Shown one piece after another: positions 21,223 through 28,655 of a DNA stretch of 64,000 nt (position 1 is the first letter of the stretch; each line of letters opens with the position of its first letter). Source of the stretch: Variovorax sp. (GTDB lineage Bacteria; Pseudomonadota; Gammaproteobacteria; Burkholderiales; Burkholderiaceae_C); NCBI GenBank assembly GCA_017744285.1, contig JAGIBP010000022.1, positions 1 through 64,000 of the forward strand, in the 5' to 3' direction. Below the pieces are notes generated by a model that saw only the letters and a list, made by a program, of their open reading frames with translations, searched no databases and was not told the origin of the DNA. The position numbers and the translations under genes are program-made.

Positions 21223-21960
21223 TCAGCGCGCCCGCTTGCGCGCCGCTGTCGACGGTTTGCCGGCCGCGCCGGCGCTGCGGCCCTTGGCGGCCGGCTTGCT
21301 GCGGGCCGAAGACGCGCTGCCGGCACCCGAGCGGGCGGCCGCCTTCGCCGTGCCGGCCTGCGGGGCCTGCGGCGCCACGCCCGGCATCTTCAGCTGCGAC
21401 GCCTCTTGCAATGCTGCGCTGGCGATCTGCTGGAACTGCTGCGTGAGCGCCCCCCACCACTGCAGCGGGTCGACCACGCCCGCCTCATCGCCCGACGCCG
21501 CGCCGCCGCTGCCCTTGTCCGCGGCATGCGTGCGGCGGGCCGCCTTCGCGTCGGAGGGCTCGGCTGCAGCCTCCTCGTCTTGCTTCGGCGCGGCCTTGGG
21601 CGCGGGCGCCTCGGCATGAAAGGCCGGCGTGGCCGTGGCCTGCCGCGTGAAGACGTTCGCGAGGTCCTCCATCTGCACGTTCATGCCGCGCAGGGTCGAG
21701 AGCGTCATCTTCTGCACCTCGAGGGCCTGGATGGTGGCCTTGAGCGCATGGCCGTTCTGTTCGAGCCAGAACTGCACGGTCTTGAGTTCCTGGATGCGTT
21801 TGTCGACTTCCTCGACGCTGAGCGTCGGCGCCACCCAGCTGGCCAGGCTCGGCATGCCCGGCGCCGCGCCCGCGGCCGCGGTCCCGCTCGCCAGGTTCCG
21901 GAGGAAGTCGAAACCCGGAACGAACTGGCTGAAGGCGAAGGGCTTTTGGGCATCGCTCAT
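21223..21960 (-). CDS. phaM: Polyhydroxyalkanoate granule regulatory protein PhaM
   Basis: A 245-residue protein. The N-terminus begins MSDAQKPFAFSQFVPGFDFL, and the helical part WVAPTLSVEEVDKRIQELKT, then VQFWLEQNGHALKATIQALE, is the PhaM core. The tail (about residues 120-245) is a Lys/Arg/Ala/Pro-rich, histone-like sequence (ARSKPAAKGRSAGAAGKPST). In Ralstonia eutropha, PhaM binds both the granule synthase PhaC and DNA, controlling number and distribution of PHB granules. This implies that the host stores PHB. No phaC or phaP is in the window. Confidence 0.88.
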   Translation of the reverse strand: MSDAQKPFAFSQFVPGFDFLRNLASGTAAAGAAPGMPSLASWVAPTLSVEEVDKRIQELKTVQFWLEQNGHALKATIQALEVQKMTLSTLRGMNVQMEDLANVFTRQATATPAFHAEAPAPKAAPKQDEEAAAEPSDAKAARRTHAADKGSGGAASGDEAGVVDPLQWWGALTQQFQQIASAALQEASQLKMPGVAPQAPQAGTAKAAARSGAGSASSARSKPAAKGRSAGAAGKPSTAARKRAR

Positions 21961-22021
21961 GAAGGGTCTCCGGGGAAGGTGGGAACGGGCAGCTTACTCC
22001 AAGCGGATGGCGTTTTGGACC

Positions 22022-22035
22022 GCCCCTCGCGGGGC
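22022..22035 (-). other. Short hairpin after the copper operon
   Basis: GCCCC (22022-22026) and GGGGC (22031-22035) flank a four-base loop, 14 bases beyond the stop of the YcnI-PCuAC gene on the minus strand. On that strand the loop is GCGA, a GNRA-type tetraloop. No T tract follows, so intrinsic termination is not claimed; it may stabilise the 3' end. Confidence 0.35.
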
Positions 22036-22048
22036 CTGCCCCCGTGCG

Positions 22049-22960
22049 TCAGTGCTTGTGCTCGCCGGCCGCAGCGCTCGCGGCGGCGGTCTTCACCGGC
22101 ACCTTGAGTTCGAGCGAACTCTTGCGGCCGGCGGCGTCCTCGAAGTTCAGCGTCAGGGGCACGGTGCTGCCGTTGGCAAGCGGCTGCTTCAGGTCCATGA
22201 GCATGAGGTGATAGCCGCCCGGCTTGAGCTCGACACTCTGGCGTGCCGGCAACTCGAGGCTCCCGATGCCGCGCATGCGCATGGTGTCGCCTTCCATCTT
22301 CATCTCGTGGACCTCGGCCACGCCGGCCACGGGCGTCGAGGCACCGACGAGCCGCGCGCCCGACGGCGCGCTGAGCTTCATGAAGGCACCCGTCCCGCTC
22401 TGGCCCGGCACCGAGGCGCGGATCCAGGCGTCGCGCACGTCGACCGGCGCCACGCCCGCGGCCAGCACGTCGAGACGGGCCGCCGGCTGCTCGAGCCCCT
22501 CGGTGGCGGTGCCGCTGGCGGGGATCTGCGCCCAGTCGACGCTGCCGTTGTCGCAGGTCTGCAGCACCTTGAACCACAGCACGCCCGGCGCGGCGGGCAC
22601 CTTGCCGCGCAGCACGAACTCGGCGCGTTCGCTGCCGGGGAGCGCAGTCTGCGCGCTTTCCGCGCTCCAGCGCACTTCGCCGCCGTGGTCGCCCGCGGGC
22701 GGCGCCTCGAGCTTCCAGCCCTTGCGCGCCTGCGCATCGCTGAAGGAAAAGCCCTTGGGCAGCCGCACCGTGATGCCCGTGGTGGCGTTCGCGTCCTTGC
22801 AGGGATGGCCGACACGGAAGGCGGCTTCGTAGTCGCTTCCCGCCGTCGCGCCGCCGGGCGGCAGGGTCACATGCGCAAGCGCGGCGCCCGCACCGGCGAG
22901 CAGAAGGCCGGCGGCAAGCGCGCGGCGCGTGAAAGAGGCGTTCATGGAGGAGGCGTTCAT
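22049..22960 (-). CDS. YcnI-PCuAC fusion, periplasmic copper-binding protein
   Basis: A 303-residue exported protein combining two copper-handling domains. After a signal peptide (RRALAAGLLLAGAGAALA), the mature N-terminus begins HVTLPPGGA, as in YcnI (DUF1775), where an N-terminal His binds copper; this domain spans about residues 27-155. Residues 165-290 form a PCuAC domain with VRDAWIRASVPGQSGTGAFM, VHEMKMEGDTMRMRG and LKPGGYHLMLMDLKQPL, holding the H-x-n-M...H-x-M copper ligands. The tail ends GEHKH. ATG 22960 has AAGGGA upstream. A 13-base direct repeat (22935-22947, 22950-22962) duplicates the MNAS start. It is last in a copper operon. Confidence 0.88.
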   Translation of the reverse strand: MNASSMNASFTRRALAAGLLLAGAGAALAHVTLPPGGATAGSDYEAAFRVGHPCKDANATTGITVRLPKGFSFSDAQARKGWKLEAPPAGDHGGEVRWSAESAQTALPGSERAEFVLRGKVPAAPGVLWFKVLQTCDNGSVDWAQIPASGTATEGLEQPAARLDVLAAGVAPVDVRDAWIRASVPGQSGTGAFMKLSAPSGARLVGASTPVAGVAEVHEMKMEGDTMRMRGIGSLELPARQSVELKPGGYHLMLMDLKQPLANGSTVPLTLNFEDAAGRKSSLELKVPVKTAAASAAAGEHKH

Positions 22961-22989
22961 GGCAAATCCCTTCGTGTGGAAGTGTGGCA

Positions 22990-25290
22990 TCAGAGGTCGT
23001 AGCGAAGTTCTGCGCTGTAGGTGCGCTGGGGATACGGGTGAAAGTTCCAGTACTGGTCGTTGTTGGCGTTGTCGATGCCGAAGGCGGCCGACCAGCGCCG
23101 ATCGATCTGCCAGCGCACGCGCAGGTCCACGGTGAAGTACGCGCTGGCGCCGAAGTAGGCGTTGCCGTTCACGTCGCTGTTGTCGAGGTTCGAATACTGG
23201 CGGCCGCTGTAGCGCGCGGCGGCGGTGAAGGCCCATCGTGCGTCGGGCTTGTAGGTGGCGAAGGCCGTCGAGCGCCAGCGCGGCACGCGCGGCTGCCACT
23301 TGCCGACACTGGCGGGAAAGGCCGCGTTGGCGACGATCCTGGAGTCGGCATAGGTGAGGCTCGCGCCGAGCTCCAGCCCGCGCACGAGCACGTCCTGCCC
23401 GCTGTAGGCCAGCTCCACGCCGTTCGTGCGCACCTTGTCGACGTTCTGCACGCGCGAGATCGCGGTGTTGGGGACGAGCTGGCTGTACAGCGCGTCCTCG
23501 GTCGTCTCATGGAAGAGCGTCGCGCGGGCCAGCCCGCTGCCGAGGTCCTTCTCGGCGGAGAGCTCGCCGGTCCACGACTTCTCGGGCTGGAGGTTCGGAT
23601 CGTTGATGAAACCCAGCGCCCCCCCCGAGGTGGCGCCATAGAGCTCGCCCACCGTCGGATAGCGCACCGCGCGCCCCACCGAGGCCTTGAGCACCGTGTC
23701 GGGCCGCCACTGCCACGCGAGCGCGGCCTTCGGCGAGAGGTCCGACTGGCTGCGTGCGGGATACGACAAGGCGCTGGTCGCGGTCGAGGTGAAGCCGTCC
23801 ACCGTCCTCCAGTCCTCATAGCGCAGGCCGAGCACCGCCTTCCACTTCGGCGCGAAGGACCACGTGTCCTGCGCCCAGGCGCTCCACGTTTGCGCGCGGC
23901 CGCCCACCCGGCTCACCGGCGCGTAGGGCGCACCGTCCTGCCAACTGCCGAGCACGCTGCTCTTCAGGATCTGCAGCTTGTAGGCATCGCGACCGATGCC
24001 GGCATCCACGATGTGGGCGCCGCCCGCACCCTGCGGCCGCCAGGTGCCCTTGGCCGCGAGCGTGTTCCAGCCCGTTCCGCCCTGGTCCTGCAGGGTTCCC
24101 GCGCCGCCGATGGCCGCGAGCGGCAGCGCCACCGTCGGCTGGCGCTGCTGGTCGGTCCCGTAGTCGTAGAGGCTGCCGGCGAGTTCCCAGTCCCACTCGC
24201 CCTGCGTGTGGCTCTTGACCGAGAGGCCGTGCATGGTGTGCGTCTGCGTGTCGTTGGTGAGCGGGAAGGCCGTGGGCGCGAGGCCGAAGCTGCGCCCATT
24301 GATGTTGACTGTCCCGCTGTAGACCGGCTGGCCGGCGGCGTCGCGCAGGTAGGTCTCGGGCCGGCCCTCGGCGCTGTTCTGCCACCAGCCCAGCGTGTAG
24401 GCCGCGCGCACGGTGGGCGAGAAGTCGTAGGCCAGCTTCAGCTTCGCGTGGTCCTGCACGGTGTGGTACTGCGTGCCGGTGCCCAGGATGTACCAGGGCG
24501 TGTTGGTGGTGTTCAGCCCCGGCACCCAGCCGGTGACCGGGGTGCCGGCCCGGCCGGGCGTGCCCGAGGCCACGGTGGCGGTGGCGAAGGTCAGCGGCTG
24601 GCCCTGGCTGTCGGTGCGGCTGAGGTCGATCCACCACGACCAGTCGCCGCTTCGGCTGCCGATCGACGCGCTGGTCTGCCAGCTGTCGAAGGTCTGGTGC
24701 GTGTTGTAGAGGTCGAAGGGCTGCGACGAGAACCCCGCCTTCACGTGCGCCTCCAGTTCGGTCGGCATGCGGGTCACGTAGTCGACGACCGCGCCAGCCG
24801 AATTGCCCGGATAGGCGGCCGAGAACGGCCCGTACATGACGTCGACGCGCTCGATCTCCTCGGGCGCGACCATGCCCCAGCGAGGCGCGTAGTTGGTGCC
24901 GTTGGCGATGCCGTTGCCGAGGTAGTTCGACAGCAGGATGCCGTCGGCATACACCGCCGAGCGCGCACTGTTGCCGGTGCCGGAGGCGCGCGTGGACAGG
25001 ATCGCGTGGTTGTAGTCGCCGATGTAGCGCTTGCGCACCAGCAGGCTCGGCAGGTACTTGAGCGCGTCCTCGCTGTCGGTGGCGTTGATGCGCGTCTCGA
25101 TCTCCTCGCGCGTGATGCCTTCGATCGTGGTCGGGATCTGCGTGGGCAGCGAGGTCGGCTGCCCGCCGCTCACCGTCACCACGCCGAGCGACTTCACGCG
25201 TTCGGGCGCGTCGTCGTCGGCCCACGCGGGCGCCGCGCCCCAGGGAAATGCCGCGCCCATGGCGAGCGACAGCACGGTCTTCTTGTTCAT
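22990..25290 (-). CDS. TonB-dependent outer-membrane receptor, probably copper-related
   Basis: A 766-residue receptor with signal peptide (MNKKTVLSLAMGAAFPWGAA, cleaved near AWADD), a plug domain (ITREEIETRINATDSEDALK; PEEIERVDVMYGPFSAAYPG; GAVVDYVTRMPTELEAHV) and a long beta-barrel ending in ELRYDL with the terminal aromatic/hydrophobic pattern. Such receptors import scarce metal or metal chelates using TonB energy. The downstream YcnI-PCuAC gene and upstream DUF2946 gene make copper the likely substrate, as for OprC/NosA. That is inference from context. GAGGAG precedes ATG 25290 by ten bases. Confidence 0.87.
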   Translation of the reverse strand: MNKKTVLSLAMGAAFPWGAAPAWADDDAPERVKSLGVVTVSGGQPTSLPTQIPTTIEGITREEIETRINATDSEDALKYLPSLLVRKRYIGDYNHAILSTRASGTGNSARSAVYADGILLSNYLGNGIANGTNYAPRWGMVAPEEIERVDVMYGPFSAAYPGNSAGAVVDYVTRMPTELEAHVKAGFSSQPFDLYNTHQTFDSWQTSASIGSRSGDWSWWIDLSRTDSQGQPLTFATATVASGTPGRAGTPVTGWVPGLNTTNTPWYILGTGTQYHTVQDHAKLKLAYDFSPTVRAAYTLGWWQNSAEGRPETYLRDAAGQPVYSGTVNINGRSFGLAPTAFPLTNDTQTHTMHGLSVKSHTQGEWDWELAGSLYDYGTDQQRQPTVALPLAAIGGAGTLQDQGGTGWNTLAAKGTWRPQGAGGAHIVDAGIGRDAYKLQILKSSVLGSWQDGAPYAPVSRVGGRAQTWSAWAQDTWSFAPKWKAVLGLRYEDWRTVDGFTSTATSALSYPARSQSDLSPKAALAWQWRPDTVLKASVGRAVRYPTVGELYGATSGGALGFINDPNLQPEKSWTGELSAEKDLGSGLARATLFHETTEDALYSQLVPNTAISRVQNVDKVRTNGVELAYSGQDVLVRGLELGASLTYADSRIVANAAFPASVGKWQPRVPRWRSTAFATYKPDARWAFTAAARYSGRQYSNLDNSDVNGNAYFGASAYFTVDLRVRWQIDRRWSAAFGIDNANNDQYWNFHPYPQRTYSAELRYDL

Positions 25291-25385
25291 CCGGAAACTG
25301 CTCCTCGGCGCGCGGCGGCGCCGATCGAAGGAAGGGCGGCCCGCGCCGGCGTGGACGCACCACGCGCGACAAGGGCCGGGCGGCT

Positions 25386-25742
25386 TCAGAGCAGGGCGGG
25401 AGGTCCGCGCGCCGGCAAGGGCGCGGCGGTGGCCGCGGCCAGGCGCGCGGCCGGGATCGACTGCACCGCGTGCGACAGCGGCTGCACCGACGGCACGGCC
25501 ACGATCGGCGCAGGCGGCGGCGCGCCGCCCGGCAGGCACATCGGGCAGTCGAGGTGCGAGGCGCCGATGTCCTTCACGCCGTCGTCGGTATGAATCACCA
25601 CCTTCGCGACGCCGGACGCGGAGCACAGGACTTCCATGGCCTGCGGATGCACCACCGGCGAGGCGATGGCCGCGCCGAGCGACAACGCGAACCACATCAG
25701 CACGAAGCTGACGAGGCGGCGGGCGCGGCGCAGGGAATTCAT
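25386..25742 (-). CDS. DUF2946 family protein
   Basis: A 118-residue protein with a hydrophobic N-terminal segment (LVSFVLMWFALSLGAAIA) acting as signal or anchor. The conserved core is VLCSASGVAKVV...SHLDCPMCLPGG, with the Cys-Pro-x-Cys motif typical of DUF2946. The C-terminus is Ala/Pro-rich and low-complexity. DUF2946 genes often sit beside TonB receptors and PCuAC-like genes, and the paired Cys and His suit a metal role. It starts an operon with the receptor (95 bases downstream). No Shine-Dalgarno sequence precedes the ATG. Confidence 0.8.
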   Translation of the reverse strand: MNSLRRARRLVSFVLMWFALSLGAAIASPVVHPQAMEVLCSASGVAKVVIHTDDGVKDIGASHLDCPMCLPGGAPPPAPIVAVPSVQPLSHAVQSIPAARLAAATAAPLPARGPPALL

Positions 25743-25750
25743 GGACAGCG

Positions 25751-25756
25751 ATTATG
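25751..25756 (-). promoter_or_regulatory. Candidate -10 element for the DUF2946-TonB operon
   Basis: On the minus strand CATAAT lies eight bases ahead of the DUF2946 ATG. If used, transcription would start within a few bases of the start codon, which would give a leaderless message and explain the missing ribosome site. No clear -35 was found. Confidence 0.3.
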
Positions 25757-25817
25757 GATTGCACTCGCCAGGGGCTTCCGGCTTGTGGAAAATGACGCAC
25801 CAGACACAGAAAGTCAC

Positions 25818-26228
25818 ATGTCGATCTTCCACCTTGCCTTCCATGTCCGCGACCTCGACGAGGCGCGGCGCTTCTACGGCGGCGTGCTGGGCTGCGCCGA
25901 GGGGCGCAGCACCGAGACCTGGGTCGATTTCGATTTCTTCGGGCACCAGATCTCGCTGCACCTCGGCGAGCCCTTTGCCACCACGCGCACCGGCCGCGTC
26001 GGCGACGCGATGGTGCCGATGCCGCACTTCGGCATCGTGCTCGAACTGCCCGCCTGGCGCGCCCTGGCCGACCGGCTCGAGGCCGCCGGCACCGATTTCG
26101 TGCTGCGGCCGCAGGTCCGCTTCGAGGGGCAGCCCGGCGAGCAATGGACGATGTTCTTCTGCGATCCCTTCGGCAACCCGATCGAGGCGAAGGGGTTCCG
26201 CTCGATGGACGACGTCTACGCCACATGA
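25818..26228 (+). CDS. VOC (glyoxalase/dioxygenase-fold) family protein
   Basis: A 136-residue protein with one pair of beta-alpha-beta-beta-beta modules: FHLAFHVRDLDEARRFYGGV at the start and WTMFFCDPFGNPIEAKGF at the end. His-9-like and Glu metal ligands (HLAFHV, HLGE, NPIEAKG) are in place. VOC enzymes bind divalent metal and act as isomerases, dioxygenases or resistance proteins; a specific reaction is not assignable. Similar proteins are often annotated simply as glyoxalase-like. Its TGA overlaps the next gene's ATG (ATGA), so translation is coupled. Confidence 0.85.
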   Translation: MSIFHLAFHVRDLDEARRFYGGVLGCAEGRSTETWVDFDFFGHQISLHLGEPFATTRTGRVGDAMVPMPHFGIVLELPAWRALADRLEAAGTDFVLRPQVRFEGQPGEQWTMFFCDPFGNPIEAKGFRSMDDVYAT

Positions 26229-27421
26229 CGCGCCGAAGAGCGGCCCTTCCCGCCGCGCCGGCCGCCTGGCGCGGCGCGCGCCTGGCCGCCGCCGCGCTGC
26301 TCCTTGCGCACGGCGCGGCCCATGCCGTGCAGGACTGCGAAATCAACGGCCTCGCGGTCAATCCGGCCAACGGCGCCACGACCGCCGGCAAGAGCGGCCT
26401 CATGCGCTGCCGCGACCGCGACACCCGCGAACTGGTCCGCGAGCAGCAGATCCAGAGCGGCACTTTCCAGGGCGTGGTCCGCTCCTACGACAAGGGCAAG
26501 CTCGCGAAGGAATACAGCGTCAACGCGACCGGCAACATGCACGGTCTCGCGCGCGAGTTCGCGTCCAACGGCCGCGTGGTGCGCGAAGCCACCTACGACG
26601 ACGGCCACGAGACCGGGCTCGTGCGCAGCTTCTATCCCACGGGCCAGCTGCGCCGCGTGACCTACTTCGCCGATTCGGCGGGCGAGCGCGCCTTTGCCGA
26701 GTTCACCGAGCGCGGCCAGCTGTCGGCCCTGCGCTGCGGCGACAAGCCGGTGCTGGCGCCGGCCGCGGACGACGCGAAGCTGTGCGGCTTCGACAACGGG
26801 CCGTCGCGCGTCGAGCTGTTCGACGGCAAGGGCATCCTGCGCTCGCGCCTGGCCTACCTGTCGGGCAAGCGCGTGCGCAGCGAGGACTTCTACGACAACG
26901 GCAAGCCCGCGGCGCAGGACGAGCTCGTGGGCAACCAGCGCACCGAGCGTCGTTTTTCATCCGAAGGCGTGAAGCGCCGCGAAGTGGTGTCGCTGCTTGG
27001 CGAACGCGGCGCGGTCAAGCAGCGCGACCAGGAGTTCTCCGAACGCGGCACGCTGGTGCGCGAGCAGCGCTGGAATGCCGCCGGCGATCCGGTCAGCGAC
27101 GAGAGCTTCTACCTGAACGGGCAGCCGCGCAGCAAGGCGGTCTATGGCGTGGACGGCGGCAGCCGGCTCATCGAGGTGACCGAGTTCTACGACAACGGCC
27201 AGCGCGCCGCGGTCGGCCGCTACATCGCGACCGACCGGTTTCGCCAGATCCCGATCGGCACGCACCAGCGCTTCAACGAGAAGGGCGTGCTGATCGCCGA
27301 GTCGATCTACGACGAGAACGGCCGCATCGCGCGCGAGCGGGCCTGGGACGCCAACGGCAAGCTCGAGCGCGACGACCAGGTGTTCGAGGATGGCTCGCGA
27401 AAGGAATTCACGAGCCAATAG
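26225..27421 (+). CDS. Exported MORN-repeat (YwqK-like) protein
   Basis: A 398-residue protein with a signal peptide (LAAAALLLAHGAAHA). The mature protein is made of repeated units of about 20-25 residues of the form (E)xxYDxGK/Q-L/RRxxxY, for example VRSYDKGKLAKEYS, VRSFYPTGQLRRVTYF, EDFYDNGKPAAQDE, ESFYLNGQPRSKAVY and ESIYDENGRIARERAW. These are MORN-like repeats as in the YwqK family, named for its presence in a toxin-antitoxin locus in Bacillus. No toxin gene is adjacent here, so an antitoxin role should not be assumed. ATG overlaps the VOC stop. Confidence 0.8.
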   Translation: MTRRRAALPAAPAAWRGARLAAAALLLAHGAAHAVQDCEINGLAVNPANGATTAGKSGLMRCRDRDTRELVREQQIQSGTFQGVVRSYDKGKLAKEYSVNATGNMHGLAREFASNGRVVREATYDDGHETGLVRSFYPTGQLRRVTYFADSAGERAFAEFTERGQLSALRCGDKPVLAPAADDAKLCGFDNGPSRVELFDGKGILRSRLAYLSGKRVRSEDFYDNGKPAAQDELVGNQRTERRFSSEGVKRREVVSLLGERGAVKQRDQEFSERGTLVREQRWNAAGDPVSDESFYLNGQPRSKAVYGVDGGSRLIEVTEFYDNGQRAAVGRYIATDRFRQIPIGTHQRFNEKGVLIAESIYDENGRIARERAWDANGKLERDDQVFEDGSRKEFTSQ

Positions 27422-27427
27422 CCGGAG

Positions 27428-28402
27428 TCAGTCCAGCTTGATGCCGGTCGCCTTGATGATCGGGCCCCAACGGTTCGATTCCGCGCGCGACAGCGCGGCG
27501 AACTGCTGCGGCGTGCCGGGCATGGCCTCCATGCCGAAATCGATGAAGCGCTTCTGCACCGCCGGCGTCGAGAAGGACTTGTTCAGGTCCGCGTTGAGCC
27601 GGTTGACGACGGCCGGCGGCAAACCGGCGGGGCCGAGGAGACCCTGGAAAGCGAACACCTCCGAGTTGGGCACGCCGACTTCGGCCAGCGTCGGCACGTC
27701 GGGCAGCAGCTTCGAGCGCGCGCCCGAGCCGATCGCCAGCACGCGCACCTTCTTGCCCTGCATGATCGACAGGCCCGAGGCCAGGTCGAGGAACATGCAC
27801 GGCACCTGGCCGCCCATCACGTCCGCCATTGCCGGCGCCGCGCCGCGGTAGGGAATGTGCGTGATGAAGGTGCCGGTGCGGTTCTTGAACATCTCCATCG
27901 CCAGGTGGTGCGGCGAGCCGTTGCCGGGCGATGCGTAGTTGACCTTGCCGGGATTGGCCTTCACATAGGCCAGGAACGCCTTGAAGTCCTTCGCCGGGAA
28001 GTCCGGATTCACGACCAGCGCGAGCGGGAACTTGCCGATCGCACCGATGTACGTGAAGTCCTTCTCGGGGTTGAAGGGCAGCTTGTTGAACAGGTGCTCG
28101 TTGAAGGCCAGCACCGCGTTGTCGGCCGACATGATGGTGTAGCCGTCCGGCTTGGACTTGGCGACGATCTCGGCGCCGATGTTGGTCGACGCCCCCGGAC
28201 GGTTGTCGATCACGATCTGCTGCCCCAGCGTCTGGCGCATGGCCTCGGCCAGTGTGCGCGCGATCACGTCGGTGCCGCCGCCGGCGGGATAGGGCACCAC
28301 CCACTTGATGATCTGGGTGGGATAGTCCTGGGCCCGCGCCCACGGCGCCATGCCTGCGGTGGCCGTGGCGGCCAGCGCGCTGAGCAGAGTTCTGCGATCC
28401 AT
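27428..28402 (-). CDS. Bug-family tripartite-tricarboxylate-type solute-binding protein
   Basis: A 324-residue periplasmic binding protein with a Tat/Sec-like signal (MDRRTLLSALAATATAGMAP, then WARAQ). It carries the Bug/TctC features: WVVPYPAGGGTDVIARTLA, VIDNRPGASTNIGAEIVAK, and SPHHLAMEMFK with the ligand-binding beta-hairpin. Bug proteins bind carboxylates and other organic anions for TctAB permeases; no permease subunits are present here, as is usual for orphan Bug genes. It lies just downstream of the flavin hydroxylase and DUF2783 genes on the same strand, so its ligand may be an aromatic acid. Confidence 0.9.
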   Translation of the reverse strand: MDRRTLLSALAATATAGMAPWARAQDYPTQIIKWVVPYPAGGGTDVIARTLAEAMRQTLGQQIVIDNRPGASTNIGAEIVAKSKPDGYTIMSADNAVLAFNEHLFNKLPFNPEKDFTYIGAIGKFPLALVVNPDFPAKDFKAFLAYVKANPGKVNYASPGNGSPHHLAMEMFKNRTGTFITHIPYRGAAPAMADVMGGQVPCMFLDLASGLSIMQGKKVRVLAIGSGARSKLLPDVPTLAEVGVPNSEVFAFQGLLGPAGLPPAVVNRLNADLNKSFSTPAVQKRFIDFGMEAMPGTPQQFAALSRAESNRWGPIIKATGIKLD

Positions 28403-28442
28403 CGAATGAGTCTCCTGGTGCTGGGAAAGTTGGAGGAAAAGG

Positions 28443-28655
28443 TCAGCTCCCGCCGGCGGAAAGCGACGGCACGGGCAGGCCGTCGAGCGCCTGCGCCAGC
28501 GCGGCGCGGCAGCGTGCTTCGTCGCCGACCTGCTCGAACAGCAGCAGGGCCAGCCGCGCGAGGAAGAGCGATTCTCGCTCGGCGCCGGCCTCGCTGATGG
28601 CGCGGGCGCATTCGGCATAGACGCGGTCGCGCGCGTCGAGGGTCAGGGCAGTCAT
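28443..28655 (-). CDS. Small DUF2783-like protein
   Basis: A 70-residue protein, mostly helical, with ARDRVYAECARAISEAG, then ESLFLARLALLLFEQVGDEA and RCRAALAQALDGL. Small DUF2783 proteins of this size are found next to FAD-dependent aromatic hydroxylases in Bordetella and Variovorax; the function is unknown and could be a partner or stability factor. Its ATG overlaps the hydroxylase stop (ATGA), so it is translationally coupled. The family assignment is from memory of the sequence pattern and position. Confidence 0.7.
   Translation of the reverse strand: MTALTLDARDRVYAECARAISEAGAERESLFLARLALLLFEQVGDEARCRAALAQALDGLPVPSLSAGGS

Noticed and set aside
22990..25290. Receptor as a siderophore transporter
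   Set aside because: Cannot be excluded by sequence alone, but no siderophore genes or Fur-like site are evident, and both flanking genes are copper-type.
25291..26463. N-terminal extension of the TonB receptor to 1157 residues
   Set aside because: The signal peptide starts at ATG 25290; the upstream part is Arg-rich antisense of DUF2946 and VOC genes.
26225..27421. Toxin-antitoxin system
   Set aside because: The MORN-repeat protein resembles YwqK, but no toxin gene is nearby and it carries an export signal.
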